DNA from: Sinomicrobium kalidii
Lineage (GTDB): Bacteria; Bacteroidota; Bacteroidia; Flavobacteriales; Flavobacteriaceae
Length of the DNA: 64,000 nucleotides
Reading direction: 5' to 3'
Assembly: GCF_021183825.1 (NCBI RefSeq)
Contig: NZ_CP089211.1
Coordinates: 1,674,001-1,738,000 of the forward strand
Shown: piece by piece, positions 8,674-17,093 of the stretch
Numbering within the stretch: the stretch's first letter is position 1
Layout of the letters: every line of letters starts with the position of its first letter
Program-made: the position numbers and the translations under genes
Notes under the pieces: model-generated
The model's input: only the letters and a program-made list of their open reading frames with translations
What the model was told of the DNA's origin: nothing
Databases searched by the model: none

Positions 8674-8701
8674 TTATGAGTCATAAATAGCAAAAATTAA
8701 T

Positions 8702-8709
8702 TATCTTTG
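8702..8709 (+). promoter_or_regulatory. Bacteroidota -7 box upstream of the S24-type repressor gene
   Basis: TATCTTTG is an exact match to TAnnTTTG, about 120 bp before the chosen ATG at 8830. No clear TTG is present at -33. Confidence 0.45.
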
Positions 8710-8829
8710 GGCTGCCCCCTTGTTACATTTATTGCCTGCTTAGGCTATTTTCCAAATACCAAACAACAACAAAGCCATTTCACATCCCTTAATCCAAAAA
8801 GTGATCTGGCCCTTAATCCAAAACAACCT

Positions 8830-9543
8830 ATGAATGTCATTTCTATTCGAGAAAAGAAAAAGAAACACCCCGTCTCAACAGAAGTTGTACTGCAAAGGCT
8901 GAAAGACCGCCTGGGGGTTCAGACGAATGTAGAACTATCGGATATCCTGGATATCAAACCGAACACGCTTTCCACCTGGAAAAAAAGGGAAACCCTGGAC
9001 TACAGGCGGATATTAACGGTCTGCCATACCTACAGACTGGACATAAACAGGCTGTTCTTTAATCACACCCCTCCTCCGGGTTCTCATGGTGGCGGCGGAA
9101 AAAAAGGTTTTTTCGTAGTACCCCGGGAGGCTTATTACCCATACGTGGTCAATTTACATGACACCGCTTACATCAACACGCTGCCGAGGTTTGATTTGCC
9201 CTTTGTTGCCGGAGAAAATGCCCGGGCTTTCCAGATTGTAGGTTCCGGCATGTCCCCGAAACTCAAAGACGGGGATTTTGTGGTAGGGGAATATGTAGAG
9301 GACCCCGGCAAGATTATTGACCATCAAATATACGTACTGGTCAGCAAGATAAAAGGTATTTTTATCAACAGGGTGACACATGATCCCGACTTTCCCGGAT
9401 TCCTCCGTCTGGTCAATGATCAGAAACTGGTTTCTCCCGGGATGATACAAATGTCCACGGACGAGATTGTGGAGCTGTGGAAAGTAAACTCGGTATTCTC
9501 ACTCGACCTCATCGGGGAACGAAGCAGGAGCAGATCTGTATAA
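8830..9543 (+). CDS. CI/LexA-like transcriptional regulator with a degenerate S24 peptidase domain
   Basis: A 237-residue protein. Residues 17-75 form a CI-repressor-type helix-turn-helix (VELSDILDIKPNTLSTWKKR). Residues 120-225 form an S24 (LexA/CI C-terminal) fold. The S24 nucleophile motif, normally G-x-S-M-x-P, reads GSGMSP: the residue before Met141 is Gly140. The lysine of the dyad, normally IKR, reads INR (Asn180). Both catalytic residues therefore appear to be lost, and RecA-stimulated self-cleavage is not expected. I chose the ATG at 8830 (MNVISIREKK) because the 41 residues of an upstream extension have no domain character. No phage genes surround it. Targets are unknown. Confidence 0.8.
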   Translation: MNVISIREKKKKHPVSTEVVLQRLKDRLGVQTNVELSDILDIKPNTLSTWKKRETLDYRRILTVCHTYRLDINRLFFNHTPPPGSHGGGGKKGFFVVPREAYYPYVVNLHDTAYINTLPRFDLPFVAGENARAFQIVGSGMSPKLKDGDFVVGEYVEDPGKIIDHQIYVLVSKIKGIFINRVTHDPDFPGFLRLVNDQKLVSPGMIQMSTDEIVELWKVNSVFSLDLIGERSRSRSV

Positions 9544-9544
9544 C

Positions 9545-9569
9545 AGGGCTTTTTAACGAAAAAAGCCCT
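9545..9569. terminator. Bidirectional terminator between convergent genes
   Basis: AGGGCTTTTT and AAAAAAGCCCT form a stem with a 4-base loop; T-rich on either strand. It overlaps the stop codon of the racemase gene and begins 2 bp after the repressor stop. Confidence 0.75.
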
Positions 9570-10638
9570 ATTCCAGCCGTTTTTCGATATACTTGGAGTT
9601 AAGCAGGCGAAGGGCTCCCATATAGTTTATCTGAAAGGGTACCATATCACCGACCTTGATATTATGGTTGTTGCGCCCCACATCGAGCACTATCATGTCG
9701 GAGCTCCCTCCTTCCAGGTGATATTCTTCGTAAAGCGGCTTTATACTTTTTATCTCTATATCCAGTATGCCTATGTCCACCAATACGCGGACACTGGTCT
9801 CGGAATAGTCTTCAATTTCGAACGTCCGGGTTTCACCGGCCACGTTCGAACCGACATATCCGGTGGGGTTGGTAGGTTTTTCCATAACCTCCAGCACTTC
9901 GGCATAGAGCATAAATACATCCTGCTTCATCCCTTCCAGGGGACTTTCGTCAATCAGGTCATTGCCAAAGAAGAGGCTTTCCCCGATCCGGAAATGGTTA
10001 ACCCCTTCGGGCACCAGGTTTTTGAGCAGCAACGGCAGGGTTACCGACGTACCTAATGACACCCATGGGATCTTTTTGTTGAACTTGGCCTCTATAAGCT
10101 GTTCGTATAAACTGAGCTGAATGAGTTTATCGTGCGAAGGCATAATACCATTGAGGCAATTCAGGTTGGCACCGATCCCCATAACTTCCACGGCTTCGAG
10201 ATCGAACACCCGGGCATAAAAATCCACAAAGTCCTCACGCATAACGCCTTCGCGAAGGTCTCCCATTTCTATCATAATGACAATCTGGTGTATCCTGCCC
10301 GCTTTTTTGGCATAGCGGTTTATCATTTCAATCGTCTCGAACTGGGTATTGAAGGTAATATCGGCCACGTCTATCAGCTTTTCAATACTTCGCTGGGGCG
10401 GGGGCTTGATATATCCCGTTTTTATCTTCGGGTTGATCTTTTTCACCATCTCCAGGTTACTCAGCCTCGAATCGAAAATACAATCGGGATACAGTTTTAT
10501 GACCTCTTCCAGAAAAAGTTTGTTTCCGCACAACAGCTTGGTAACCACCCCCCAGTCTTTTCCGTGACTTTTAAAGCGTTCCTGCAAAAACCCGAAGTTG
10601 TGTTTCAGTGCGCGAATATTCAGTTTCAGATATGCCAT
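9568..10638 (-). CDS. PLP-dependent amino acid racemase (alanine/ornithine racemase-like)
   Basis: A 356-residue fold-type III PLP enzyme. The Schiff-base lysine is in WGVVTKLLCG (about residues 29-38), where alanine racemases have AVVKANAYG. The barrel continues with IVIMIEMGDLREGV and GIGANLNCLNG, and a beta domain follows (residues 230-356). The lack of the AYGHG motif and the MGDLREG element resemble the ornithine/basic amino acid racemase branch more than biosynthetic Alr. It begins 2 bp after the symporter stop, so the symporter may import its substrate. Substrate identity is inferred only; a D-amino acid or ornithine role is likely. Confidence 0.75.
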   Translation of the reverse strand: MAYLKLNIRALKHNFGFLQERFKSHGKDWGVVTKLLCGNKLFLEEVIKLYPDCIFDSRLSNLEMVKKINPKIKTGYIKPPPQRSIEKLIDVADITFNTQFETIEMINRYAKKAGRIHQIVIMIEMGDLREGVMREDFVDFYARVFDLEAVEVMGIGANLNCLNGIMPSHDKLIQLSLYEQLIEAKFNKKIPWVSLGTSVTLPLLLKNLVPEGVNHFRIGESLFFGNDLIDESPLEGMKQDVFMLYAEVLEVMEKPTNPTGYVGSNVAGETRTFEIEDYSETSVRVLVDIGILDIEIKSIKPLYEEYHLEGGSSDMIVLDVGRNNHNIKVGDMVPFQINYMGALRLLNSKYIEKRLE

Positions 10639-10640
10639 GA

Positions 10641-12065
10641 TTATTTTGCTTGCCTGTTAACTGCCAGAAAAACAACGGCAGATAATGTTATACCCATAAT
10701 AATAGGGTCGAAACCAAACGGAATGGGTATCGTATCAAAGATACTAAAAATCAAGGTACTAACCCCTCCGACAAGCATGGCTGCCAGTGCTGCCACAGCT
10801 TTAACCCTTTTGGCAAACAACATTCCGAGTACCGGGACAAAAAGCCCCGATACCATAAAGGCATAGGAATTTAGCATAAGGGTAAGCACATTCTGCATCT
10901 GATAGGCAATGAGAATGGCCAGCACACCAATAACAAGGGTAATCCCCTGTGATATGCGGATGACATTTTTGTCAGAACTCTTCAACCCCAGGATATCGGT
11001 AACAAAATTCCCGGAAGCTGCCATAAGGCAACTATCCGCCGTAGACATGATCGCAGAAAAATAGGCCGACATCATCAGTCCCATCAGACCAACGGGAAGC
11101 ACGGAACGCAGCAAGAGGGGCAGCCCCATTTCCGAATCGGTTTCGGCCATGCTGCTCCCCGAGACAAAGCCAAATTCGGTAAACATTCCCATATCTGCCG
11201 CCACCCGGGCAAACAATCCGAGCAGCACGCCCATAAAAGCCATAACGGGATACTCGAACAACCCGGCGATATACCAGGCTTTTTTGGCGGTCTTTTCGTC
11301 CCGGCAGGAAAATATACGCTGGTAAAGGGTCATCCCGATAAACCATATCGGCACAATGGTCACCAGCCAGTTAATGAACTGAACCCAGGTGAGGTTGGTA
11401 AAGCTCAAAAACCCTTCCGGAAGACTTTCCCTTATCACCTCCATCCCTCCGAGTTTTACATAGGCCAGCGGGATCCCGATACAAATAAGGCCGCCCATAA
11501 GCAACATCCATTGAAAGGTATCGGTATAGATCACGGCTTTTATGCCCCCCGCAACGGTATAGATCACAGCAACCACCCCCATAATGATCAGGGCATTGTC
11601 CAGGCTTAGGGCGGGAAACGTACCGGTAGCCAGTTTGGCACCCGCCAGTAACTGTGAAGAGGTAAAGCCAAGATACCCTATAAAAGAGATGATCCCGGCC
11701 AGAAAAGCCACATCTTTCCCGTAAAACTTCCGAAGCAGCTGGGGAAAGGTCAGCAATTTGTGTAGATGCCCCATTTTTATCACCTTGGGAATGAGGAACA
11801 CCGAAGCCAGCCATGCTCCTACCAAACCGGTAAAGAGCATCCAGGAACCGGATATGCCCATTACAAATCCGAGGCCGCCAAGACCGATGGAAAAACCTCC
11901 GCCTACATCGGTAGCTACCACGGAAAGGCCAACGTGGAAACTACTCATGTTACGTCCGCCTACATAATAGTCTTCATTACTTTCGTTTTTGAGGTAATAA
12001 TACCACCCCACAACCATAACTCCAATGATGTAGGCTACAAAAATGCTGATATCAATGAAGCTCAT
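10641..12065 (-). CDS. Sodium:solute symporter (SSS family)
   Basis: A 474-residue transporter with 13 predicted membrane segments. Recognisable SSS elements are YYVGGRNMSSFHVGLSVVATDVGGG (about residues 33-57, Na-binding region) and GLMMSAYFSAIMSTADSCLM (about 340-360, including the conserved serine cluster). The substrate is not recognisable. It lies 6 bp after the GNAT gene and 2 bp before the racemase gene, so all three are probably cotranscribed. A link between amino acid import and racemisation or acetylation is an inference from the context. Confidence 0.9.
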   Translation of the reverse strand: MSFIDISIFVAYIIGVMVVGWYYYLKNESNEDYYVGGRNMSSFHVGLSVVATDVGGGFSIGLGGLGFVMGISGSWMLFTGLVGAWLASVFLIPKVIKMGHLHKLLTFPQLLRKFYGKDVAFLAGIISFIGYLGFTSSQLLAGAKLATGTFPALSLDNALIIMGVVAVIYTVAGGIKAVIYTDTFQWMLLMGGLICIGIPLAYVKLGGMEVIRESLPEGFLSFTNLTWVQFINWLVTIVPIWFIGMTLYQRIFSCRDEKTAKKAWYIAGLFEYPVMAFMGVLLGLFARVAADMGMFTEFGFVSGSSMAETDSEMGLPLLLRSVLPVGLMGLMMSAYFSAIMSTADSCLMAASGNFVTDILGLKSSDKNVIRISQGITLVIGVLAILIAYQMQNVLTLMLNSYAFMVSGLFVPVLGMLFAKRVKAVAALAAMLVGGVSTLIFSIFDTIPIPFGFDPIIMGITLSAVVFLAVNRQAK

Positions 12066-12071
12066 GTCCTG

Positions 12072-12512
12072 TTATTTGATGAAGCGCATTTCGAGGTATT
12101 TGTTTACAAACCCCAGTTTTTCATACAGGTGCTTTGCCGGATTGTCGGGTTCCACATGAAGGGCCACATTGCCATCGGCAAGCTCCAGGGCTTTCTGCAT
12201 CAGCTTTTTCCCGATGCCTTTCCCTCTCATATCTTTATGTGTGGCGATATATACAAGTATATTTTCGGGAATGTAACCTTTCATTCCCGTACTATTGACT
12301 ACCGTTGCGGCAACGATCTCCTTGTTTTCCTTGGCCACCAGGACAAACCCGCCCAAAGAGGGGATGGTATCCCTCAGTGAAAAGTCGATCGCCTTTTGAA
12401 TAGCTTCCTTTTCATCTCCGTAATTTTCGAGATGCGTATATAGGAAATCGACCACTTCCTGTTTTTGATCGTCCGACAATTTTTGATTGGGATTATAAAT
12501 AACAAATGTCAT
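12072..12512 (-). CDS. GNAT family N-acetyltransferase
   Basis: A 146-residue single-domain acetyltransferase. The acetyl-CoA pyrophosphate-binding loop is DMRGKGIGKKLMQKALEL (Q/R-x-x-G-x-G/A type), followed by VALHVEPDNPAKHLYEKLGF. I take the ATG at 12512 (MTFVIYNPNQKL); an upstream start at 12572 adds a hydrophobic 20-residue tail without support. It is the first gene of a tight operon with the SSS symporter and racemase. The acceptor substrate is unknown. Confidence 0.85.
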   Translation of the reverse strand: MTFVIYNPNQKLSDDQKQEVVDFLYTHLENYGDEKEAIQKAIDFSLRDTIPSLGGFVLVAKENKEIVAATVVNSTGMKGYIPENILVYIATHKDMRGKGIGKKLMQKALELADGNVALHVEPDNPAKHLYEKLGFVNKYLEMRFIK

Positions 12513-12948
12513 AATACGGTAATACTTTATAGATTGTAGAAAAATAATAACAGCACAAAAACTTCCGCACACTCCGCTTACGGATCAGCTTCCCGGGAGA
12601 TGAATAATGACAGTATTAGGGTGGTGATATGATCTTGAAGAACTGTTTCAGCGATACAAAGTCCACTAAAGTTCCCAACATACGATTTCTATAATTAATT
12701 TTCACCTTATCTTGCATTGTATCGTAAATATACGGAATAAAAAATAATAGGCTTTTTCCTGTTAAAAATTATTTGTGGTAAATTTTTCCGGATTTTTTTT
12801 ACAAAATTGCGCTCAATCATTGACAGCCCCGGGATAAGTTGAATACAATGCAGGGCCTGTCACTACTTCCGGAAAAATGAAGTGTTAACAGGCCCTGCCG
12901 CTTTTTAGTCCGTTATTAATCGGGCACTATTATACGATAAGCTATTCT
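12513..12948. other. 436-bp intergenic region downstream of the TonB receptor
   Basis: AT-rich spacer between the siderophore receptor stop and the GNAT start, both on the minus strand. It contains the large hairpin at 12850-12908 and several A/T runs. No open frame with coding character and no exact Bacteroidota promoter motif was found for the GNAT operon. Confidence 0.6.
12850..12908. terminator. Large GC-rich hairpin after the TonB receptor gene
   Basis: Arms GCAGGGCCTGT and ACAGGCCCTGC pair perfectly. Inner arms ACTTC and GAAGT extend the structure around an A-rich loop. It lies 40 bp beyond the receptor stop (12949, minus strand). The T-run (ctttttag) follows the arm on the plus side, not on the minus side, so it is either a non-canonical terminator or 3'-end stabiliser for the receptor mRNA, or the end of a plus-strand transcript. 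Confidence 0.5.
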
Positions 12949-15267
12949 CTAAAACCTGAGTGTCAGGTTCGCTGCAAAATTGATTGGCGGTTGACGCGTT
13001 TCCCAAACAGTCCAATATTTTTCATCTGTTAAGTTATTCATCTTAACCCCTATTCTCCAGTCTGGCCGATTGTAAAATACAGAAGCATTCAATACCGTGT
13101 ATGAAGGGATCGTAAACACATTGTCACTGAACCTGTAATTATCACTCACATAGTTCCCCCCAAAACCTATTCCCAATCCTTCCAGTTTATTCCGGAAAGT
13201 ATAAGAAGCCCAAAAATTAGCCACATGTTCAGGGGAGCTCACGGCTTTATTCCCTTCGATAGATTCGTCACTTGCCCTGACAATCCGGTTATCGTTAAAG
13301 GCATATCCTGCCACAATGTTTAATCCGGATATAGGATTAGTGATAACATCTATATCAACACCTTTACTTACCTGCTTACCATCCTGAACAATAAAGCCAT
13401 CTGAGTTTGTTCTGACGGCATCATCAATAGTAATATTGTAATAACTTACTGTAGCATTCAATTTTTTTTCAAAGGCTTCAACTTTTACGCCTCCCTCATA
13501 CTGCTTGGCATATACCGGATCCAATACCAACACAGAAGCATCCGGTTGATTTCGCGGTTCTTCATTCTGGAAACCACTCATATAATTTCCGAATACCGAA
13601 ACCTGGTCTTTGACCACTTGATACACCACACCCAGTTTTGGTGCCAGGGCAGTTTGTTCATAGCCTTCTGTATCTCCGGCTTTATCTCTCTTAAAATGGT
13701 CTACCCGCAAACTCAGCATGGTAGATAACCTGTCTGTAAACTCAATGACGTCAGTTGCATAGCCGCTGATAATCTGTTGATTGGGATTGTCCCACTCATT
13801 AATTATAATGTCCGGAATACTATCGGTTTTTCTTAAAAGATGAAAATCGGTCGTTACGTCAACAGTATCTATAAAATCGGAAAAACCATTTCCCCCGTTT
13901 TGGTTGTATAATTTATAATTTGCTCCTGCCAGGATCTTGTGTTTGATACTTCCGGTGTTGAACTCTCCATTGATATTTTCCTGAATATTGGTATGGTAAG
14001 TATCAATGGGGCCATAAATGGCCATTCTTCTTGCTGCTTCCGTAGGTGACTTCCAGGTAGCATAGAATTGATAACTGTAATCTATATCTTCTTCGACCAA
14101 AGAGAATAAGGTCGTTGATGTCCAATTTTCGGAAAGCTTGTATTTTGCCCGGGCAAATATTTTAACAGATTTTGATTTGGCATCAAATTCATCATGAAAC
14201 ATGGCTTTTCTATAATCCAGTTGTATATCTTCCGGGCTGTTGATGCCCGAATCATCATCATAAAAGGAATATCTCGGTCTTGTGTTATTTACATTAAATA
14301 ATTCTGCATCTAATGTAAAGGTCAATCTCTCCGATGCTTTATAAAGTAAACTTGGCGCGATTAAAAAGGTGTTATTAAAACCAAAATCCAAAAAGCTTTT
14401 CTCTCTGTTTACGGCCGTATTTAATCTGAATAATACCGTTTTCTCTTTGTTTAAAGGCGAATTGATATCAGCTATTATACGATGAAGATTAAAACTTCCC
14501 GTAGTATAAGAAACTTCTGTTTCCTTAGTTTCAAATGGCTTTTTTGTAACCAGGTTTATAACCCCTCCAAAAGAAGATATACTACTGCCAAACAATGTTC
14601 CCGATGGGCCTTTTAAAACCTCAATACGTTCTACATTTGCTACATCAAGACTTGATCTTGACGAAAGTGACTCCATTCCATTACGGGCATTAACCCCCAC
14701 ACTAAAGCCCCGGAAAATAGTGGTAAATCCGCCTGACGGATATTCCAGCGGAACAACACCGGGGGCATTTCTTACTGTTTGATCAATATCCGTAATTACC
14801 TGTTCTTGTATTATTTCTTTGCTTATAACACTGTATACCTGCGGATTTTCAAGGTTTTTTAGTGGCATACGGGCCACGTATTCCGTTTTTTTATTGGCAA
14901 ACTTATTCGCCCTGGCCGAAGATACGGTCACTCCCCGCAGTTCTTCAGTCTTTTCGGCAAGTATCAGATCAGGCACAGTGAGGACACCTCCGCGGACGGT
15001 GATCTTTTCTTCTGCCGGAGCAAATCCGACGGCAGTGACATACAGGGTGTATTCTCCGGGTTTAATGCCGGGAATACGGTATTCTCCCAAAGCGGATGTG
15101 CCGTCTCCTTTCGCTATTTCTATCAACCGCACTGAAGCTCCCTGCACAGGTTTGCCGTCAGCGGCTAAAACCTTGCCTTTTACCGTTGTCATTTGCTGGG
15201 CATACCCCGATTGAACACTACACAGTAACAACAACACATTTACACACGATGTAAAAAAATATTTCAT
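12949..15267 (-). CDS. TonB-dependent ferric siderophore receptor
   Basis: A 772-residue outer membrane receptor starting at MKYFFTSC. The signal peptide ends near YAQQ. Then come a carboxypeptidase-regulatory-like domain (TTVKGKVLAADGKPVQGASV, residues 28-110), a plug domain (VYSVISKEIIQEQ through VERIEVLKGPSGTLFGS and GGVINLVTKKP) and a 22-strand barrel ending FAANLTLRF. The plug layout is that of FhuA/FpvA-type hydroxamate siderophore receptors. It is the last gene of the siderophore operon, 72 bp after the adenylation enzyme. A longer frame from 15324 lacks a signal-peptide start. It probably imports the iron-loaded product of this operon. Confidence 0.93.
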   Translation of the reverse strand: MKYFFTSCVNVLLLLCSVQSGYAQQMTTVKGKVLAADGKPVQGASVRLIEIAKGDGTSALGEYRIPGIKPGEYTLYVTAVGFAPAEEKITVRGGVLTVPDLILAEKTEELRGVTVSSARANKFANKKTEYVARMPLKNLENPQVYSVISKEIIQEQVITDIDQTVRNAPGVVPLEYPSGGFTTIFRGFSVGVNARNGMESLSSRSSLDVANVERIEVLKGPSGTLFGSSISSFGGVINLVTKKPFETKETEVSYTTGSFNLHRIIADINSPLNKEKTVLFRLNTAVNREKSFLDFGFNNTFLIAPSLLYKASERLTFTLDAELFNVNNTRPRYSFYDDDSGINSPEDIQLDYRKAMFHDEFDAKSKSVKIFARAKYKLSENWTSTTLFSLVEEDIDYSYQFYATWKSPTEAARRMAIYGPIDTYHTNIQENINGEFNTGSIKHKILAGANYKLYNQNGGNGFSDFIDTVDVTTDFHLLRKTDSIPDIIINEWDNPNQQIISGYATDVIEFTDRLSTMLSLRVDHFKRDKAGDTEGYEQTALAPKLGVVYQVVKDQVSVFGNYMSGFQNEEPRNQPDASVLVLDPVYAKQYEGGVKVEAFEKKLNATVSYYNITIDDAVRTNSDGFIVQDGKQVSKGVDIDVITNPISGLNIVAGYAFNDNRIVRASDESIEGNKAVSSPEHVANFWASYTFRNKLEGLGIGFGGNYVSDNYRFSDNVFTIPSYTVLNASVFYNRPDWRIGVKMNNLTDEKYWTVWETRQPPINFAANLTLRF

Positions 15268-15273
15268 ATTTAT

Positions 15274-15289
15274 GTTTATTAGGTTAAAA
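15274..15289. promoter_or_regulatory. Candidate operator half-related to the siderophore operon repeats
   Basis: GTTTATTAGGTTAAAA, 6 bp upstream of the receptor ATG, shares the core ATTAGnnTAAA with the reverse complement of the repeats at 26373 and 26414. Matching is partial (11 of 16 by eye), so the call is tentative. Confidence 0.3.
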
Positions 15290-15339
15290 TGATTAAAAAA
15301 TTGTCTTATGCAGGGTAAGTTCAATGCATCTTTCGGGGC

Positions 15340-16731
15340 TTATAATACAAGGCTTCCTGATTCTAACCATTCTTTAATTACCGGGTAATTTACTTTTCCG
15401 CTAGGGGTCAGCGGTACATCTTCAATAGGTCTGACTTTTAAGGAGCTGGCATGAAGACCGAACTTTTCTTTTATAACCTTTGTTACAAATTCTTTTTTTA
15501 CCTGTTGGTCCGTGTACAACACCGCCAGATACTTATCATTAACCCCCAGGCAGATAAAGGTTTGCCCGCCCAATGCATCCTTTAAAAAAAGTTCTGCTTC
15601 GTCCAGGTTAAGCCGGACACCAAATAATTTCACGATCCGCTTCATACGTCCTACGATATAATAATAGCCTTCATCGTCCCTCCTCGCTATATCACCCGTA
15701 TACAATATATCCTGCTCATCAAAAAACTGCATGTCGGCACTCGTCCTTGCATACCCCCCAAAGACATTGGGACCCTGATAGATCAGTTCGGATGTTACTT
15801 CGTCTATTTCGAACCTCCCGTTCTTTACCGGAAAGCCGATAGAAGTTCCTTTCCTTTGCAGATCTCCCGGGGGTAAAACCGCCATTCTTCCGCTCGCTTC
15901 CGTCTGCCCGTACTGCGCAAAGAACTGCTTGCCCGTTTTCCGGGTGTATTCGGAAATAACCTCTATCAGTTTATGGTTCAGCATTCCTCCGGCGTGGGTA
16001 AGGTATCTCAATGAAGGGTAGTCTTGCTTAAAAAAGCCTATGCGGTGTAGCATTTCATAAAAATAAGGTACTCCTGCCAGGGTGGAGTACCCGTACTTTT
16101 TAAGATCCGACCAGAATTCTTTTTGAAAGGCGTCTTTATCCGTGCAGACCACAGTTCCCGCTTTCATGGAATTGGTAGTAAAAACGGAAAAACCGTATAC
16201 GGAATTGACCGGTACGTTCAAGGGCACTACATCTTCCGCTCTTATAGGCATATACGCTGTAATAGATCGGGCATTATGCATAAGGTTACTATCGGAAAGC
16301 CTGACAAATTTCGGGGAGCCCGTAGTTCCCGAGGTGCTCATCAGGAGTTTAATTTTGGGGTGAACAGGATAATCCACCTTCTGACGGCGTTTAAATAACA
16401 CCATATCATCCGAAACATTTATCGTGCTGTACCCTTCTATATGCGAGCGTGAAGGATCGTAAATGTAGTAGGGCCGGTATTTTTCTTCCAGGTTCTGCTT
16501 AAAGTGCACATGCAGGCTACTCCCCAATAATGCCAGTACATATGGCCCCCGGTAAAAGTTCAATAAAGCTTCTATTGCCGGCAACCGGTTATCGTTATAG
16601 ATAAAGACTACAGACCTCGTATTCTCAATATCAAGGGACTGATGCATATCCATAAAGGATTTGGAAATCCCCGTCCTGGCATCCGCAAAGGTCAATCTGC
16701 TGTTTTTCTTTATTAGATCGTAGAGTTTCAT
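15340..16731 (-). CDS. Stand-alone acyl/aryl adenylation enzyme (AMP-binding family)
   Basis: A 463-residue ANL-superfamily enzyme that activates a carboxylic acid as acyl-AMP and passes it to a thiol. Motifs are the P-loop MSTSGTTGSPK (about residue 131), QYGQTEASGRM (A5), YTGDIARRDDEGYYYIVGRMKR (A7-A8 hinge) and the catalytic lysine in LTPSGKVNYPV (A10). It lacks condensation and carrier domains. An 80-residue carrier protein is encoded 87 bp upstream, the obvious thiol acceptor. I cannot read the substrate; a fatty, aryl or dicarboxylic acid destined for the siderophore is possible. The length is shorter than typical acyl-CoA synthetases, closer to stand-alone A domains. Confidence 0.85.
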   Translation of the reverse strand: MKLYDLIKKNSRLTFADARTGISKSFMDMHQSLDIENTRSVVFIYNDNRLPAIEALLNFYRGPYVLALLGSSLHVHFKQNLEEKYRPYYIYDPSRSHIEGYSTINVSDDMVLFKRRQKVDYPVHPKIKLLMSTSGTTGSPKFVRLSDSNLMHNARSITAYMPIRAEDVVPLNVPVNSVYGFSVFTTNSMKAGTVVCTDKDAFQKEFWSDLKKYGYSTLAGVPYFYEMLHRIGFFKQDYPSLRYLTHAGGMLNHKLIEVISEYTRKTGKQFFAQYGQTEASGRMAVLPPGDLQRKGTSIGFPVKNGRFEIDEVTSELIYQGPNVFGGYARTSADMQFFDEQDILYTGDIARRDDEGYYYIVGRMKRIVKLFGVRLNLDEAELFLKDALGGQTFICLGVNDKYLAVLYTDQQVKKEFVTKVIKEKFGLHASSLKVRPIEDVPLTPSGKVNYPVIKEWLESGSLVL

Positions 16732-16818
16732 GTGTAAATAATTTGATTCACATTCTTGATTATTTAGACGTAGGACTTCAGGACTTAAGGCCTGGTCCCC
16801 GGATCTTACGTCTTAAGT

Positions 16819-17061
16819 CTAATTAATCTCAATCCCATACTTTTGTAGTATTCGCTTTACTTTTTCTACATTTCCCATTTCCAGCACATCTTCCGTATCG
16901 ATGGAAATTCCATAAGAGTTTTCCAGTTCACTTACCAGGACAAGGTGGCTCATGGAATCCCATTCGGCTATACCGTGATATTCCAGTTGGTCGTTTACGG
17001 TTTCAACAGGTATTTCAAAAGCTTTTGCAAATACCTGGTATAATTGTTCTGTTGTAGTCAT
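16819..17061 (-). CDS. Acyl/peptidyl carrier protein dedicated to the siderophore operon
   Basis: An 80-residue four-helix carrier protein. The phosphopantetheine attachment site is Ser36 in EWDSMSHLVLVSELE. The WDS-x-x-H form is typical of secondary-metabolite carriers, unlike the GADSLD motif of the fatty-acid ACP at 62943. It lies 32 bp after the MATE gene and before the adenylation enzyme on the same strand. It likely holds the acid activated by that enzyme and presents it to an acyltransferase, possibly the GNAT-like domain at 21729-24170 (inference). A stand-alone carrier inside an NRPS-independent siderophore cluster is unusual. Confidence 0.92.
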   Translation of the reverse strand: MTTTEQLYQVFAKAFEIPVETVNDQLEYHGIAEWDSMSHLVLVSELENSYGISIDTEDVLEMGNVEKVKRILQKYGIEIN

Positions 17062-17093
17062 CTTTTTTGATCAATAAATAATTTGAGTTATAC

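Noticed and set aside
8830..9543. Prophage repressor indicating an integrated phage
   Set aside because: The neighbours are ordinary chromosomal genes and there is no integrase, structural gene or attachment repeat.
15268..15324. Upstream start for the TonB receptor at 15324
   Set aside because: The extra 19 residues precede a perfect signal peptide starting at 15267; an outer membrane receptor needs the signal at its N-terminus.
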